64,000 bases of DNA from Pseudomonadota bacterium. Its GTDB lineage: Bacteria > Pseudomonadota > Alphaproteobacteria > Kiloniellales > JACOMY01. The notes beneath the pieces are model-generated. The model did not search any database. It saw nothing but the letters and a program-made list of their open reading frames with translations, and had not been told where the DNA came from. The translations under genes and the position numbers were made by a program. Positions 49,730-59,349 of the stretch are shown one piece after another. The stretch covers positions 1 through 64,000 of the forward strand of contig JAKOWB010000411.1 of NCBI GenBank assembly GCA_029781795.1, written 5' to 3'. The first letter of the stretch is position 1; each line of letters begins with the position of its first letter.

Positions 49730-52432
49730 ATGGACGAGTTGGACAGCAAGCTGGGTGCCGAGTGCCGCAAGGCCGCCGAGGCGGCGGGCCAGGCGCTGGG
49801 CTGGGTGGCGGACAACGCCGGGCGCGTCGGGGCCGAGCGGCCCTCGCTGGAGCGGCGCCTGCGCAAGGCGACGGTGACGGCCGGCAAGCTGGCGCTGGCG
49901 GCCGAGCGGCCCATGTGCGTCGGCGTCTTCGGCCCGAGCCAGGCCGGCAAGTCCTACCTCATCTCCGCCCTGGCGCGGCCCAAGGCGGCCGAGGGCGGCC
50001 AGCCGGAGGACCTGATCGCCGAGTTCGCCGGCATCCCCGGCGGCCTCTCCTTCGTGCGCCACATCAACCCGCAGGGCGGCGGCGAGGCCACCGGCCTGGT
50101 CACCCGCTTCACCATCCGCAAGCAGCCGGCACCGGCCGGATTTCCCGTCGCCTTCCGCCTGCTGTCGGAACTCGACGTGGTGAAGATCCTGACCAACACC
50201 TACCTGTCGGACTTCAAGGACGAGGAGGAGAAGCCGGCCTCGGCCGAGGAGGTGGCGCGCGCGCTGACCGAGGCGCGCGGCGCGGCGCTGCCTTCGCCGC
50301 AGGACCGCCTCTCCATCGACGACTTCTATGACCTGCGCGAGTACGCCGACAAGTATTTCCGCGGCCACGAGTTCATCAAGGCGCTGGGCGCCACCTACTG
50401 GGGCGAGCTGGAGCGCCTGGGCCCCCGCCTGCCGGCCGCGGCGCGGGTGAAGCTGCTCTCGCTCCTCTGGGGCCGCCACGCCTTCTTCACCCAGATCTAC
50501 ACGCGCCTCCAGGCGGCGCTGGCGCAGCTCGACTTCGCGCCGGAAGCCTTCGCGCCGATCTCCGCCCTGCGCGACCCCGACGCCGGTGCGAACGAGGGGC
50601 CGCGCCGCGATTCCATCATCGACGTCAACACGCTCTATGCCCTGGCCGAGCCGGGCGCTGAGACCATCCAGGTGCGCACCCCGGCGGGCCGCGAGGTGGC
50701 GGTGGCGCGGCCGGTGGTGACGGCGCTGATCGCCGAGCTGCGCATCGAGATGCAGAAGCAGCCCTGGCCCTTCTTCGAGCACACCGACCTGCTGGACTTC
50801 CCCGGCGCGCGGGTGCGCGAGAACTATACGGTCAAGCAGGTGACCGAGAATCCCGAGCTGGTGCCCAAGTGTTTCCTGCGCGGCAAGGTCGCCTATCTCT
50901 TCGAACGCTACTGCGCCGAGCTCGAGCTCTCCTCGATGCTGCTCTGCATCGGCCCCTCCAACCAGGAGGTGCGCACGCTGCCGAAGATGATCGAGGACTG
51001 GGTGGCGGCGACGCACGGCTCGACCCCGGCCGAGCGCGCCAAGCAGGAGACCCTGCTGTTCTTCGTGCTGACCAAGTTCGATACCGAGTTCGACGAGAAG
51101 GCCGGCAAGCTCGATCCCGCGCTCGCCTTCGACACGCGCCTGCGCCACAGCCTGACCGAGTTCTTCGGCGCCACCGGCGCCTGGGTCGAGGAATGGCACC
51201 CGGGGCAGCCCTTCAACAACAGCTACTGGCTGCGCAGCCCCAATGCCTATGCCGAGGGCCTGTTCGACTTCTCGGCCGAGCGGCGCGAGCTGAAGATCCA
51301 CGACCACAAGCGCCAGCGCCTGGCCGAGATCAAGCCGCTCTACCTCTCCACCGCGCTGGTGCAGCGGCACATCGCCGACCCGGAGCGCGCCTGGGAAGAG
51401 GGCCTGCGGCTCAACGACGGCGGCGTCACCTGGCTGGCGGAGAACCTGGCGCCGGTCTGCAATCCCACCATCAAGCGCCGGCAGGTCGCGGCGCGCCTGG
51501 CCGAGCTGGTGGCGCAGCTCGCCCAGGTGCTGAAACCCTTCCACATCTCGGGCGACATCGCCGAGGAGCGCGAGAAGCGCCTGGCGCAGGCGCTAGAGAG
51601 CCTGGGCGAGCTGGAGGCGCTGGCCGAGCAGGGCCGCTTCGGCACGCTGCTGGGCGCCTTCCAGGTGGAGACCGACCAGCTCGCCGACCTCTACCTCAAG
51701 GTCTCGGCCACGGCCGACGGCGAGCCGGCCAAGGCGGCCGAGGCGGCGAAGCCCAAGGCCAGCGGACGGCTGCTGGGCCGCATCGCCGGGGTCAACGCCG
51801 GCAACGGCCCGGCGGCCGAGGCGCCCGCCGCCGGCGCGCCGCCGGGCGAGCGCCGCGCCGAGCGCTATGCCGCGGCGGTGATGGAGGGCTGGATCGACGA
51901 GATGCGGCAGACCGCGGCGGACGAGGACTTCCTGCGCCGCCTGCAGGTCGGCGGCGGCGCGCTCTCCACCCTGGTCAGCGAGCTGGCCCAGGCGGCCGAG
52001 CGGCTGAAGCTGGGCCAGGCGATCCGCGAGCGCCTGCGTCAGGCGCAGGGCGTGCCGAAGCAGCCGCGCCATGCCATGGCCGGGGGCGCGCTGGCGGCCG
52101 GCGAGGCGATCAATCGCTTCGTCGCCGGCCTGGGATTCGAGCGCGTGCCGGCCGAACAGCGGCCGAAGACGCAGGACGCGGCCGGCCGCGAGCGGCCGAT
52201 CTTCACCCGCAACGTGGCGACGGGCGAGGTGCCGAGCCTGCCGGCCGAGCCGCAGCGCTACGACGACCAGATCGCCGTCGACTGGATGGCCGGCTTCCTG
52301 AAGCTGGTGGAGGACAACGCCGCGACGCTGGAGGGCGCGCAGCTCGACATCGAACAGAACGCGCGCCTCGGCCGCCTGTTGCAGACGCTGGGCCACGTCG
52401 GCCACAGCGTGGACAGCGGGGCAGTAGGATAG
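49730..52432 (+). CDS. srfC: SrfC-like dynamin-type GTPase
   Basis: A 900-residue SrfC-family protein. G1 GPSQAGKS at 68-75, G3 DFPGAR, and G4-like LTKFDTEF indicate a dynamin-superfamily GTPase. The rest is helical with low-complexity Ala/Glu parts and a C-terminal domain (DWMAGFLKLVEDNA). No membrane helix is obvious, so it is cytoplasmic or peripheral. SrfB and SrfC commonly occur together. Confidence 0.82.
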   Translation: MDELDSKLGAECRKAAEAAGQALGWVADNAGRVGAERPSLERRLRKATVTAGKLALAAERPMCVGVFGPSQAGKSYLISALARPKAAEGGQPEDLIAEFAGIPGGLSFVRHINPQGGGEATGLVTRFTIRKQPAPAGFPVAFRLLSELDVVKILTNTYLSDFKDEEEKPASAEEVARALTEARGAALPSPQDRLSIDDFYDLREYADKYFRGHEFIKALGATYWGELERLGPRLPAAARVKLLSLLWGRHAFFTQIYTRLQAALAQLDFAPEAFAPISALRDPDAGANEGPRRDSIIDVNTLYALAEPGAETIQVRTPAGREVAVARPVVTALIAELRIEMQKQPWPFFEHTDLLDFPGARVRENYTVKQVTENPELVPKCFLRGKVAYLFERYCAELELSSMLLCIGPSNQEVRTLPKMIEDWVAATHGSTPAERAKQETLLFFVLTKFDTEFDEKAGKLDPALAFDTRLRHSLTEFFGATGAWVEEWHPGQPFNNSYWLRSPNAYAEGLFDFSAERRELKIHDHKRQRLAEIKPLYLSTALVQRHIADPERAWEEGLRLNDGGVTWLAENLAPVCNPTIKRRQVAARLAELVAQLAQVLKPFHISGDIAEEREKRLAQALESLGELEALAEQGRFGTLLGAFQVETDQLADLYLKVSATADGEPAKAAEAAKPKASGRLLGRIAGVNAGNGPAAEAPAAGAPPGERRAERYAAAVMEGWIDEMRQTAADEDFLRRLQVGGGALSTLVSELAQAAERLKLGQAIRERLRQAQGVPKQPRHAMAGGALAAGEAINRFVAGLGFERVPAEQRPKTQDAAGRERPIFTRNVATGEVPSLPAEPQRYDDQIAVDWMAGFLKLVEDNAATLEGAQLDIEQNARLGRLLQTLGHVGHSVDSGAVG

Positions 52433-52435
52433 GTC

Positions 52436-53497
52436 ATGGCCTTGCGTCTCCTCCTGCGCCAGGACAGCAGCGTCCCCGGCGGCGGCCACGCCCTGCTCTA
52501 CCTGCAGGGCGCCAGCCGCGCACCGGCCGACGCGCGCCTGGTGATCCGCCGCCTGGCGCCCGAGGCCTGGCTCGGCCCGGCCGGCTGGCAGCAGACCCGC
52601 GCCGAGGTGACGGTGGAGGGACCGGAGCGCGCCGAGGGCGCGGCGGTGCTGAAGCTCGGCCCCGCCGTGGTCGACCGCATCGCGCCCTGGACCAAGGTCG
52701 AGGTGACGCTGCCCTCGCTGAACGAGAGCCAGGTCATGGTCTGGCCGACGCTCGAGCAGTCGCCGGGTGGCGGCGCCGGCGCCGGCCTGGTCGCCTTCGG
52801 CGGCCGCCGGCCGCCCGGCCGGCAGGAACCGCGCCTGGTGCAGCCCGAGCCGCCGGCACCGGAGCCCGAGCCGCCGCCGCCGCCAGCCCCCGCGCCAGCG
52901 CCGGTGCTGGCCGCCGATCCGCCGCCGGTCCCACCGCCGCGGAAGCGCAAGCGCCGTGCCTGGCCCTGGGTGCTGCTGGCGCTGCTGCTGGCCATCGCCG
53001 GCCTTGGCGTCTGGCAGTGGCAGACCGGCGAGCCGGAGCGCCTGCTCTGCCAGTGGGGCGTGCCCGAGATGGGCATCCTCACCTGCGAGAAACCGGTGGT
53101 GGACGCCTGCCCCGCGACGCTGCCGCTGGACCAGCGCAGCGACTGCTATCTCAAGTCGCTCGACGCCGCCGCGCTCTTCGCCCTGGCCGAGCAGCTCGGC
53201 GTCAGCGGCAGGCCGGGCGAGCGCGACCTCGCCTGGACCCTCTTCGCCGCCCTGGAGGATCGCGGCTATGCGCCGGCGACCTTCGAGCTCGGCCTCTGCT
53301 ACGACCCACTGCTGCCGCAGGGCTGCTCGCTGCAGCCGCGCCTTGCCGCCAACGCGCGCCAGGCGCTGGAGCACTACACCCGCGCCGACGTCGCCGGCGC
53401 CGCCGAGGCCAAGGCCCGCATCGGCGCGCTCTGCGGCTGGCTGAACGGTCAGACCGACCTCGCCGCGCAGGCGGCGAAGCTGGAGTTCTGCAAGTGA
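52436..53497 (+). CDS. Membrane protein with Pro-rich linker and Sel1-like periplasmic domain
   Basis: A 353-residue protein. The cytoplasmic N-terminal beta-rich domain (about 1-115) is followed by a Pro/Glu/Ala-rich linker (about 125-175), a KRKRR stop-transfer and one membrane helix (WPWVLLALLLAIAGLGVW). The periplasmic part has five or six cysteines and helical repeats resembling Sel1/TPR (DLAWTLFAALEDRGYAPATFELGLCYDPLL). Starts 3 bases after srfC-like. A palindromic repeat follows and separates it from the next gene. Confidence 0.6.
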   Translation: MALRLLLRQDSSVPGGGHALLYLQGASRAPADARLVIRRLAPEAWLGPAGWQQTRAEVTVEGPERAEGAAVLKLGPAVVDRIAPWTKVEVTLPSLNESQVMVWPTLEQSPGGGAGAGLVAFGGRRPPGRQEPRLVQPEPPAPEPEPPPPPAPAPAPVLAADPPPVPPPRKRKRRAWPWVLLALLLAIAGLGVWQWQTGEPERLLCQWGVPEMGILTCEKPVVDACPATLPLDQRSDCYLKSLDAAALFALAEQLGVSGRPGERDLAWTLFAALEDRGYAPATFELGLCYDPLLPQGCSLQPRLAANARQALEHYTRADVAGAAEAKARIGALCGWLNGQTDLAAQAAKLEFCK

Positions 53498-53501
53498 CGT
53501 A

Positions 53502-53641
53502 CCCTCTCCCCCCGTGGGAGAGGGTGTGAGCGAAGCGAGCGGGTGAGGGGGGTCGGTACGGCCGGTGCCGCGCGCGCGGACGTGGCGGGAGTCGCACCGA
53601 CCCCCCTCACCCCGACCCTCTCCCACCAGGGGAGAGGGGGT
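53502..53641. repeat. Intergenic palindromic repeat, copy 3 (within the srf-like block)
   Basis: CCCTCTCCCCCCGTGGGAGAGGG on the left and its counterpart on the right enclose GGTGAGGGGGGTCGGT ... ACCGACCCCCCTCACC. It can form one hairpin of about 130 nt and could lower expression of the downstream genes. Confidence 0.8.
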
Positions 53642-53661
53642 ACCCAACAGGAGCGAGTGCC

Positions 53662-55560
53662 ATGGCCCGCCTTCTTGTCTTCCTCCTCGCCCTCCTCCTG
53701 CCGCTCGGCGCCGCCGCGGCCGAGCCGCTGAAGCAGCCCGGCAAGGAGCAGCTCTACCAGCGCGTCCTGACGCGGCCCGACGCGGTGATCCGCGCGGCGC
53801 CGGACGCCGCGGCCAAGGCGGTCGACACGCCGCCGCCCTTCGCCGTGCTCTACGTCTTCGAGCGCAAGACCGTGGGCAGCGCCGAGTGGCTCGCCGTCGG
53901 CGCGCCCTTCGCCGGCCCGGCGCTGGGCTGGATCGAGGCCGACAAGACCGTGGCCTGGTCGCAGCAGCTGCTGCTCGCCTTCTCCAACCCGGCCTACCGG
54001 CTGCGCAACCTCTTCTTCGATACGAAGGAGAGCGCGAAGAGGTTCTACGAGGACGAGAACCTGGCGCAGGCCGCCGAGTCCGCGCTGGCCGCCGCCGACG
54101 CCGGCACCCCGCCGGCCGGCAGCGGCATCGTCTCGGTCGAGCCCAAGCTGTTTCTCGACATCAACGAGAACCTCTACCTGCTGCCGATCCTGGACAGCGA
54201 GGACTACCTGCTGGGCGGCGTCTTCCCGGCCAACCTGGTGAAGATCGCCTCGATCCCGGTGGAGGCGCCGCCGCCAGATCCGACCGCCAAGCTGCAGGAC
54301 TTCGACGCCGCGGTGGTCTTCGTCATCGACACCACGCGCTCGATGGACCCCTACATCGAGCGGGTGAAGGACGCGGTGCGCAAGCTCAGCGCCGAGCTGG
54401 CCGGCACGCCGGTCGGCGACAAGCTGAGCTTCGGCATCGTCGCCTTCCGCGACAACACCGACGTGGCGCCGGGCGTGGACTACGTCTCCAAGGTGATCCT
54501 GGCGCCGACCAAGGGCGCCAAGCCGGCCGACCTGGAAGCGGCGCTGGCCGGCCTCGGCGCCGCCACGGCCTCGACCCAGACCTTCAACGAGGACGGCATG
54601 GCCGGCATGGAGACCGCCCTCGGCCTCGCCAACTGGGACGAGTTCGGCGGGCGCTTCGTCATCTACATCAGCGACGCCGGCGCGCGCAGCGGCGAGGACC
54701 CGCTGGGCGCCACGCACAAGAACCCGGCGGAAATCAACGCCCTGGCGCGCGAGCGCGGCATCGCCACGCTGGTGCTGCACCTGAAGACCGAGGCCGGCAA
54801 GGCCTATCACCACCTGGCCGAGCAGCAGTACCAGGCGCTCGCCGCCTGGCCCGGTATCCAGCCGCTCTACTTCCCGATCGAGAACGGCGACGTCGCCGCC
54901 TTCGGCAAGGCGGTGGACGACGCCACCAGCCAGATCGTCTCGATCATCGACACCTCGCTCGGCGGCGGTCTGGTCGACCCGGCGGCGACGCCGGGCACGC
55001 AGGTGCAGCAGGCGACGCGCCTCGTCGGCCTCGCCATGCAGCTTGCCTACCTGGGCCGCACCGGCGGCCAGGGCGCGCCCGACCTCTTCGAAGCCTGGAC
55101 GCTCGACCGCGCGATGGACAATCCGACCGACCTCGCCTTCGAGCTGCGCGTGCTGCTGAACCGCACGCAGATCAACGACCTCTCGGACCGCCTGAAGGCG
55201 CTGCTCGACGCCGCCACGCAGGCGAAGCAGACCGGCAGCCAGGACTTCTTCCGCCTGCTGCGCACCACCATGGCACGCTTCGTGCAGGACCCGGCCCAGC
55301 TCGCCAAGGCCGACCAGGTCGGCGACTTCCTGAACGAGTTCCTCGCCGCCCTGCCCTACCGCAGCCAGATCCTCTCGATCGACGAGGCGAGCTGGCAGTC
55401 GATGGGCCCGGCGGCGCAGGACGAGATCCTGTCCGGCATCCGCTCCAAGCTCGCCGCCTACCAGCTGCTCTACGACGACGTGAACCGCTGGACCGCGCTG
55501 TGGCAGGGCGCGCCGACCGCCGAGCTGGTCTATCCCATCCCGCTCGCGCTGCTGCCATGA
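53662..55560 (+). CDS. Exported SH3b-VWA protein
   Basis: A 632-residue exported protein with signal peptide MARLLVFLLALLLPLGAAAA. The N-terminal domain (about 35-105) resembles bacterial SH3 (TRPDAVIRAAPDA... AEWLAVGAP...GWIEADK). The VWA domain (about 215-420) has the MIDAS D223-T-T225-R-S227 and SDAGARSG. A helical C-terminus follows (DFFRLLRTTMARF). The VWA part recalls that of type VI secretion PpkA proteins, but no T6SS genes are present. VWA domains mediate metal-dependent protein contacts. Confidence 0.78.
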   Translation: MARLLVFLLALLLPLGAAAAEPLKQPGKEQLYQRVLTRPDAVIRAAPDAAAKAVDTPPPFAVLYVFERKTVGSAEWLAVGAPFAGPALGWIEADKTVAWSQQLLLAFSNPAYRLRNLFFDTKESAKRFYEDENLAQAAESALAAADAGTPPAGSGIVSVEPKLFLDINENLYLLPILDSEDYLLGGVFPANLVKIASIPVEAPPPDPTAKLQDFDAAVVFVIDTTRSMDPYIERVKDAVRKLSAELAGTPVGDKLSFGIVAFRDNTDVAPGVDYVSKVILAPTKGAKPADLEAALAGLGAATASTQTFNEDGMAGMETALGLANWDEFGGRFVIYISDAGARSGEDPLGATHKNPAEINALARERGIATLVLHLKTEAGKAYHHLAEQQYQALAAWPGIQPLYFPIENGDVAAFGKAVDDATSQIVSIIDTSLGGGLVDPAATPGTQVQQATRLVGLAMQLAYLGRTGGQGAPDLFEAWTLDRAMDNPTDLAFELRVLLNRTQINDLSDRLKALLDAATQAKQTGSQDFFRLLRTTMARFVQDPAQLAKADQVGDFLNEFLAALPYRSQILSIDEASWQSMGPAAQDEILSGIRSKLAAYQLLYDDVNRWTALWQGAPTAELVYPIPLALLP

Positions 55561-55570
55561 GTCCGCGCGC

Positions 55571-56305
55571 GTGAGCGAACCCGTCCCGCTGCTGCGGGTC
55601 GAGCGCCTGGCCAAGCGGCGCGCCGGCGCCGACCGCAGCTTCACGCTGGAGGTGCCGGCCCTGGCGCTGGCCCCCGGCCAGGCGCTGGCCCTGGTCGGCC
55701 CCTCGGGCTGCGGCAAGTCAACGCTGATCGATCTGCTGGCCTTGGCCCTGGCGCCGGACCGCGCCGCGCTGTTCCACCTGCGCGTCGCCGGCGGACGGCG
55801 CTGGCTCGACGTCGCGCGCGCCTGGGGCGAGCGCAAGGAGGACCTGCTGGGTCGCGCCCGCGCGCTGACCCTGGGCTATGTGCTGCAGACCGGCGGGCTG
55901 CTGCCCTTCCTCACCGCCGGGCGCAACATCGCACTGCCGGCGGAGCTGGCCGGGCGCCTCGACCGCGATTGGATCGCCACGCTGGCGGAGCGTCTGGGCA
56001 TCGCGGCCCTGCTGAACGAGATGCCGGCGAAGCTGTCGGTCGGGCAGCGCCAGCGCGTCGCCGTGGCCCGCGCGCTGGCGGCGCGCCCACCACTGGTGCT
56101 GGCCGACGAGCCGACCGCCGCGCTCGACCCGGCCAACGCTGAGGTGGTCATGGGCCTGCTGCTGGCGGCGACGCGCGAGGCCGGCGCCGCCCTGCTGCTG
56201 GCGACGCACGACCGCGCCCTGGCGCAGCGGCTGGGCCTGCCGCTGGCCGGCTTCCAGGTGAGCGAGCAGGACGCGGCGGTGACGGCGCGCCTGGTGGCGG
56301 CATGA
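55571..56305 (+). CDS. ABC transporter ATP-binding protein, LolD/MacB-like
   Basis: A 244-residue ABC ATPase: Walker A GPSGCGKST (43-51), Q-loop in GYVLQTGGLLPF, signature KLSVGQRQRVAVARAL, Walker B VLADEPTAALD, H-loop ATHDRAL. GTG start 10 bases after the VWA gene stop. It overlaps the permease start by 4 bases. Such modules move lipoproteins or work as mechanotransducers. Confidence 0.92.
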   Translation: MSEPVPLLRVERLAKRRAGADRSFTLEVPALALAPGQALALVGPSGCGKSTLIDLLALALAPDRAALFHLRVAGGRRWLDVARAWGERKEDLLGRARALTLGYVLQTGGLLPFLTAGRNIALPAELAGRLDRDWIATLAERLGIAALLNEMPAKLSVGQRQRVAVARALAARPPLVLADEPTAALDPANAEVVMGLLLAATREAGAALLLATHDRALAQRLGLPLAGFQVSEQDAAVTARLVAA

Positions 56306-57516
56306 CGCGCGGCCTGGTCCTGCGCCTGGCGCTGGCGGAGGCGCGGCACGAGCGGCGCTTCCTGCTGCTCTCGGCCATCGGCCTCGCCGCCGTGCTGGCG
56401 CCGCTGCTGGTGCTGCTGGCGCTGAAGGTCGGCGTGGTCGACGTACTGCTGACGCGCCTGCTGTCCGACCCGGCGAACCGCGAGATCAAGGTGGCGCTGC
56501 ACGGCGACTACGACCGCGCCTTCCTCGACGAGCTGGCGGCCCAGCCGGATGTCGCCTTCCTGGTGCCGCAGACGCGCTCCCTCGCGGCGACAGCGCTGCT
56601 GGCGGCGCTGGACGCCGAGCCGCAGCGGACCGCCGACGCCGAGCTGATCCCCAGCGCCGCCGGCGACCCGCTGCTGCCCGCCGGCCTGGTGCTGGGCGAG
56701 CGCGAGATCGCGCTTTCCGCCGACCTCGCCGAGCGGCTGAGGCGCAAGGCCGGCGACCGCCTTCGCCTCATCGTCGCGCGGCAGACGAACGGGCAGGAGC
56801 AGCGCGTCTTCCTCGACCTGACGGTCGGCGCCGTGGTGCCGCGCGGGCGGCTCGGCGGGCGCAACGCGCTGGTGCCGGCGCCGCTGCTGGAGGCGCTGGA
56901 GGACTATCGCGACGATGTCGAGGTGAAGACCTTTGGCTGGAGCGGATCGCGCGAGCCGCCGCTGCCGGAATCGCGGCACTACGCGCGCTTCCGTCTCTAT
57001 GCCACCAGCCTGGAGGCCGTGGCGCCGCTGGCCGACCACCTGGCGCGCCTGGGAGTGGAGACCGTGACCCGCGCCGCCGATATCGACAGCGTGACGCAAC
57101 TGAACCGCAGCCTCACGCGCATCTTCGCCATCATCGCCGGCCTCGGCGGCCTCGGCTACGTCGCCGCGCTGGCGGTCAGCCTGCTGACCGACGTTGAGCG
57201 CAAGCGCCGTACCCTGGCACTGCTCCGCCTGCTGGGCCTGCCGCGCCGGGCGCTCGGCGCCCTGCCGCTGCTGCAGGCCGGGATCATCGCGCTGACCGGA
57301 TTCCTCCTGGCCCTGGGCCTTTACTGGATCGCCGCCCAGGTGGTGAATCGCGCGTTCGCCGAAGGACTTATCCCTGGCGAACGCCTCGCCGGCCTGCCGC
57401 CGGGGCATATCCTGGTCGCCTTGGCCGTAACACTGCTGGTGGCTCTCGGTGCCGCGGCCTGGGCCGCGCGCCGTGCTGCGCGCGTGGAACCGGCGGAGGG
57501 CTTGCGCGATGCCTAG
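56302..57516 (+). CDS. ABC transporter permease, FtsX/MacB-like
   Basis: A 404-residue permease with a first membrane helix (about 24-45), a large periplasmic domain (about 50-265), then three membrane helices (IFAIIAGLGGLGYVAALAVSLL; ALPLLQAGIIALTGFLLALGL; ILVALAVTLLVALGAAAW). This 1+3 helix layout is typical of type VII (MacB/LolCE/FtsX) ABC systems. The conserved KRRTLALLRLLGLPR segment is the coupling-helix region. Confidence 0.88.
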   Translation: MTRGLVLRLALAEARHERRFLLLSAIGLAAVLAPLLVLLALKVGVVDVLLTRLLSDPANREIKVALHGDYDRAFLDELAAQPDVAFLVPQTRSLAATALLAALDAEPQRTADAELIPSAAGDPLLPAGLVLGEREIALSADLAERLRRKAGDRLRLIVARQTNGQEQRVFLDLTVGAVVPRGRLGGRNALVPAPLLEALEDYRDDVEVKTFGWSGSREPPLPESRHYARFRLYATSLEAVAPLADHLARLGVETVTRAADIDSVTQLNRSLTRIFAIIAGLGGLGYVAALAVSLLTDVERKRRTLALLRLLGLPRRALGALPLLQAGIIALTGFLLALGLYWIAAQVVNRAFAEGLIPGERLAGLPPGHILVALAVTLLVALGAAAWAARRAARVEPAEGLRDA

Positions 57517-57542
57517 TCGCCGCCTGCGATGGCGGACCAAGA

Positions 57543-57664
57543 AACCCTCTCCCGTGGGAGAGGGTGCGCGTGACAGCGCGCGGGTGAGGGACTTTGGTGC
57601 GACTGGCACGGACCAGCCACCGACCAACCTCCCTCACCCCGACCCTCTCCCAAGGGAGAGGGGG
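57543..57664. repeat. Intergenic palindromic repeat, copy 4 (within the srf-like block)
   Basis: CCCTCTCCCGTGGGAGAGGG on the left and CCCTCTCCCAAGGGAGAGGG on the right flank GGTGAGGGACTTTGGT and CCTCCCTCACC. It ends just before the signal peptide of the next gene, which has no normal start codon. Confidence 0.8.
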
Positions 57665-57673
57665 GACTGCGGG

Positions 57674-59314
57674 ATACGCGCGCGGCTGCTTGCCCTTCTT
57701 CTCGCCCTCCTCCCCCTGCCGGCGCTGGCCGATCCCTGGCCGCAGGCGCTGAGCAACCCGCAGCCGGCCGACGGCGACCTGGTCCTGCCGCTGCCCTGCG
57801 GCGGGGCCATGGCCTTCCGCTGGGTGGCGACGCCGGCCGGGCCCTCGTGGCTGGACGACCTGCAGGTCTTCATGGGCCGCGCGGCGGACGAGGCCAGCTA
57901 CAACGAGTACGCCCACCTCTCGCACCTCGCCGGCGGCCTCTCGCCCGACGGCAAGGCGGCGGACCGCGGCTACTGGCTCGGCAAGTACGAGGTCAGCCAG
58001 GCACAGTGGAACGCCGTGATGGGCGGCGGCGACTGTGGGACGCCGGAGGCCACCGGCCGCCGCGCCGCCGGCGGGCATTCCTGGTTCGAGGCCGTGGCCT
58101 TCAGCCAGCGCCTGACCGAGTGGCTGCTGGCCGAGCAGCCGGGCGCCCTGCCCAAGGCCGGGGAGACCACGGCCTACCTGCGCCTGCCGACCGAGGAGGA
58201 GTGGGAGTACGCCACGCGCGGCGGCAGCGCCGTGACCGAGGCGGAGTTCCGCGCCGGCCTCTTCCCGCTGCAGGGCCCGCTCTCGGCCTATGCCTGGGCG
58301 CAGGAAAGCCAGGCCTGCCAGGGCAAGCCGCAGCCGGTCGGCCTGCTGAAGCCCAATCCGCTGGGCCTCTACGACCTGCTGGGCAACGTCGAGGAGATGA
58401 TGCTGGAGCCCTATCAGGGCACGCTGGCCGGCCGGCCGCACGGCCAGGTCGGCGGCCTGGTGGCGCGCGGCGGCTCCTGCCTGCTGAACGCCAGCCAGTT
58501 CCGCTCCGCCCTCAGGACCGAGTATCCGCTGTTCGACGCCCACAGCGGCAAGGCCACGGCACTGCCCTACCTGGGCTTCCGCCTGGTGATCGCCGCGCCG
58601 CTGGCAGTGGACGCCGGCCGCATCGCCGCGCTGAAGCAGGAGTGGAGCGAGACCTCGGCGGCGCGCGACCTGCCGGCCGACGCCGATCCCCTGGCCGTGG
58701 TCGACCAGGTGGCGGGCGAGCTGACCGACCTGGCCGCCAAGGACCGCCTGTCGCAGGCGCTGCTGGCGCTGCGCAGCCGCGAGGGCGCGCAGAAGGAGGC
58801 CGAGGCACGGTCGCTGCAGTCGCTGCTGCTGGCCGGCACGGCCATGGCCAAGTCCTACTACGACCTGGCGAAGAACCAGCAGGCGCTGGAGCGCCTGGCC
58901 GCCGACTACCAGGTACAGCTCGACAAGAACCCCGACCCGGCCTCGGCGACGCACAAGCAGTACCAGGCGCTGATGGACAGCCTGAAGGGCAAGCAGGCGG
59001 AACTCGCCGGGCGCATCGCGCTGGCCGGCGCCGCCTATCTCGAGGTGCTGCTGCAGACCGCCGCGGGCGCCGACGCCGCGGCGCGGGCGCAACAGCTCGA
59101 ACAGCTCGGCGGCCGCATCCAGCGCCTGGGCGACCTGGCCGCCGGCAGCGATGCCGCGGCGCGGGCGCAGCTCCTCGACCTCGCCGCCTGCGTGGTGGCC
59201 CAGGCCGACGACCAGGCCAAGCGCCAGCCCGAGGCGGCGGACGTTTACCTGCAGGAGCTGGCGGGTTTGGCAGCCAAGCCCGGCAGCAAGACCGCCAGCG
59301 GCTGCCGCCTCTGA
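57674..59314 (+). CDS. FGE-sulfatase-fold exported protein lacking catalytic cysteines
   Basis: About 546 residues: signal peptide (RARLLALLLALLPLPALA), then an FGE/SUMF1-type C-lectin fold (YWLGKYEVSQAQWNAVMGG, LRLPTEEEWEYATRGG, GLYDLLGNVEEM, VARGGSCLLNASQFRSALR, YLGFRLV). A helical C-terminal region of about 230 residues has coiled-coil features. After GGS the two active-site Cys of formylglycine-generating enzyme are replaced (Leu and Phe), so the enzymatic reaction is unlikely; a binding role is inferred. There is no ATG/GTG/TTG in frame between the repeat and the signal peptide. ATA at 57674 (GAGGGGGGA upstream) is my best start. Confidence 0.7.
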   Translation: MRARLLALLLALLPLPALADPWPQALSNPQPADGDLVLPLPCGGAMAFRWVATPAGPSWLDDLQVFMGRAADEASYNEYAHLSHLAGGLSPDGKAADRGYWLGKYEVSQAQWNAVMGGGDCGTPEATGRRAAGGHSWFEAVAFSQRLTEWLLAEQPGALPKAGETTAYLRLPTEEEWEYATRGGSAVTEAEFRAGLFPLQGPLSAYAWAQESQACQGKPQPVGLLKPNPLGLYDLLGNVEEMMLEPYQGTLAGRPHGQVGGLVARGGSCLLNASQFRSALRTEYPLFDAHSGKATALPYLGFRLVIAAPLAVDAGRIAALKQEWSETSAARDLPADADPLAVVDQVAGELTDLAAKDRLSQALLALRSREGAQKEAEARSLQSLLLAGTAMAKSYYDLAKNQQALERLAADYQVQLDKNPDPASATHKQYQALMDSLKGKQAELAGRIALAGAAYLEVLLQTAAGADAAARAQQLEQLGGRIQRLGDLAAGSDAAARAQLLDLAACVVAQADDQAKRQPEAADVYLQELAGLAAKPGSKTASGCRL

Positions 59315-59349
59315 CCGAAGTGCTAGGATAACCCCCCTTGGAGAACGCC

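Noticed and set aside
53662-55560. Type VI secretion assignment from the PpkA-like VWA protein
   Set aside because: No tss/hcp/vgrG/clpV gene is present and the N-terminus is SH3b-like with a signal peptide, not a kinase domain.
57674-59314. Functional formylglycine-generating enzyme
   Set aside because: The two catalytic cysteines are absent at the aligned positions and no sulfatase gene is nearby.
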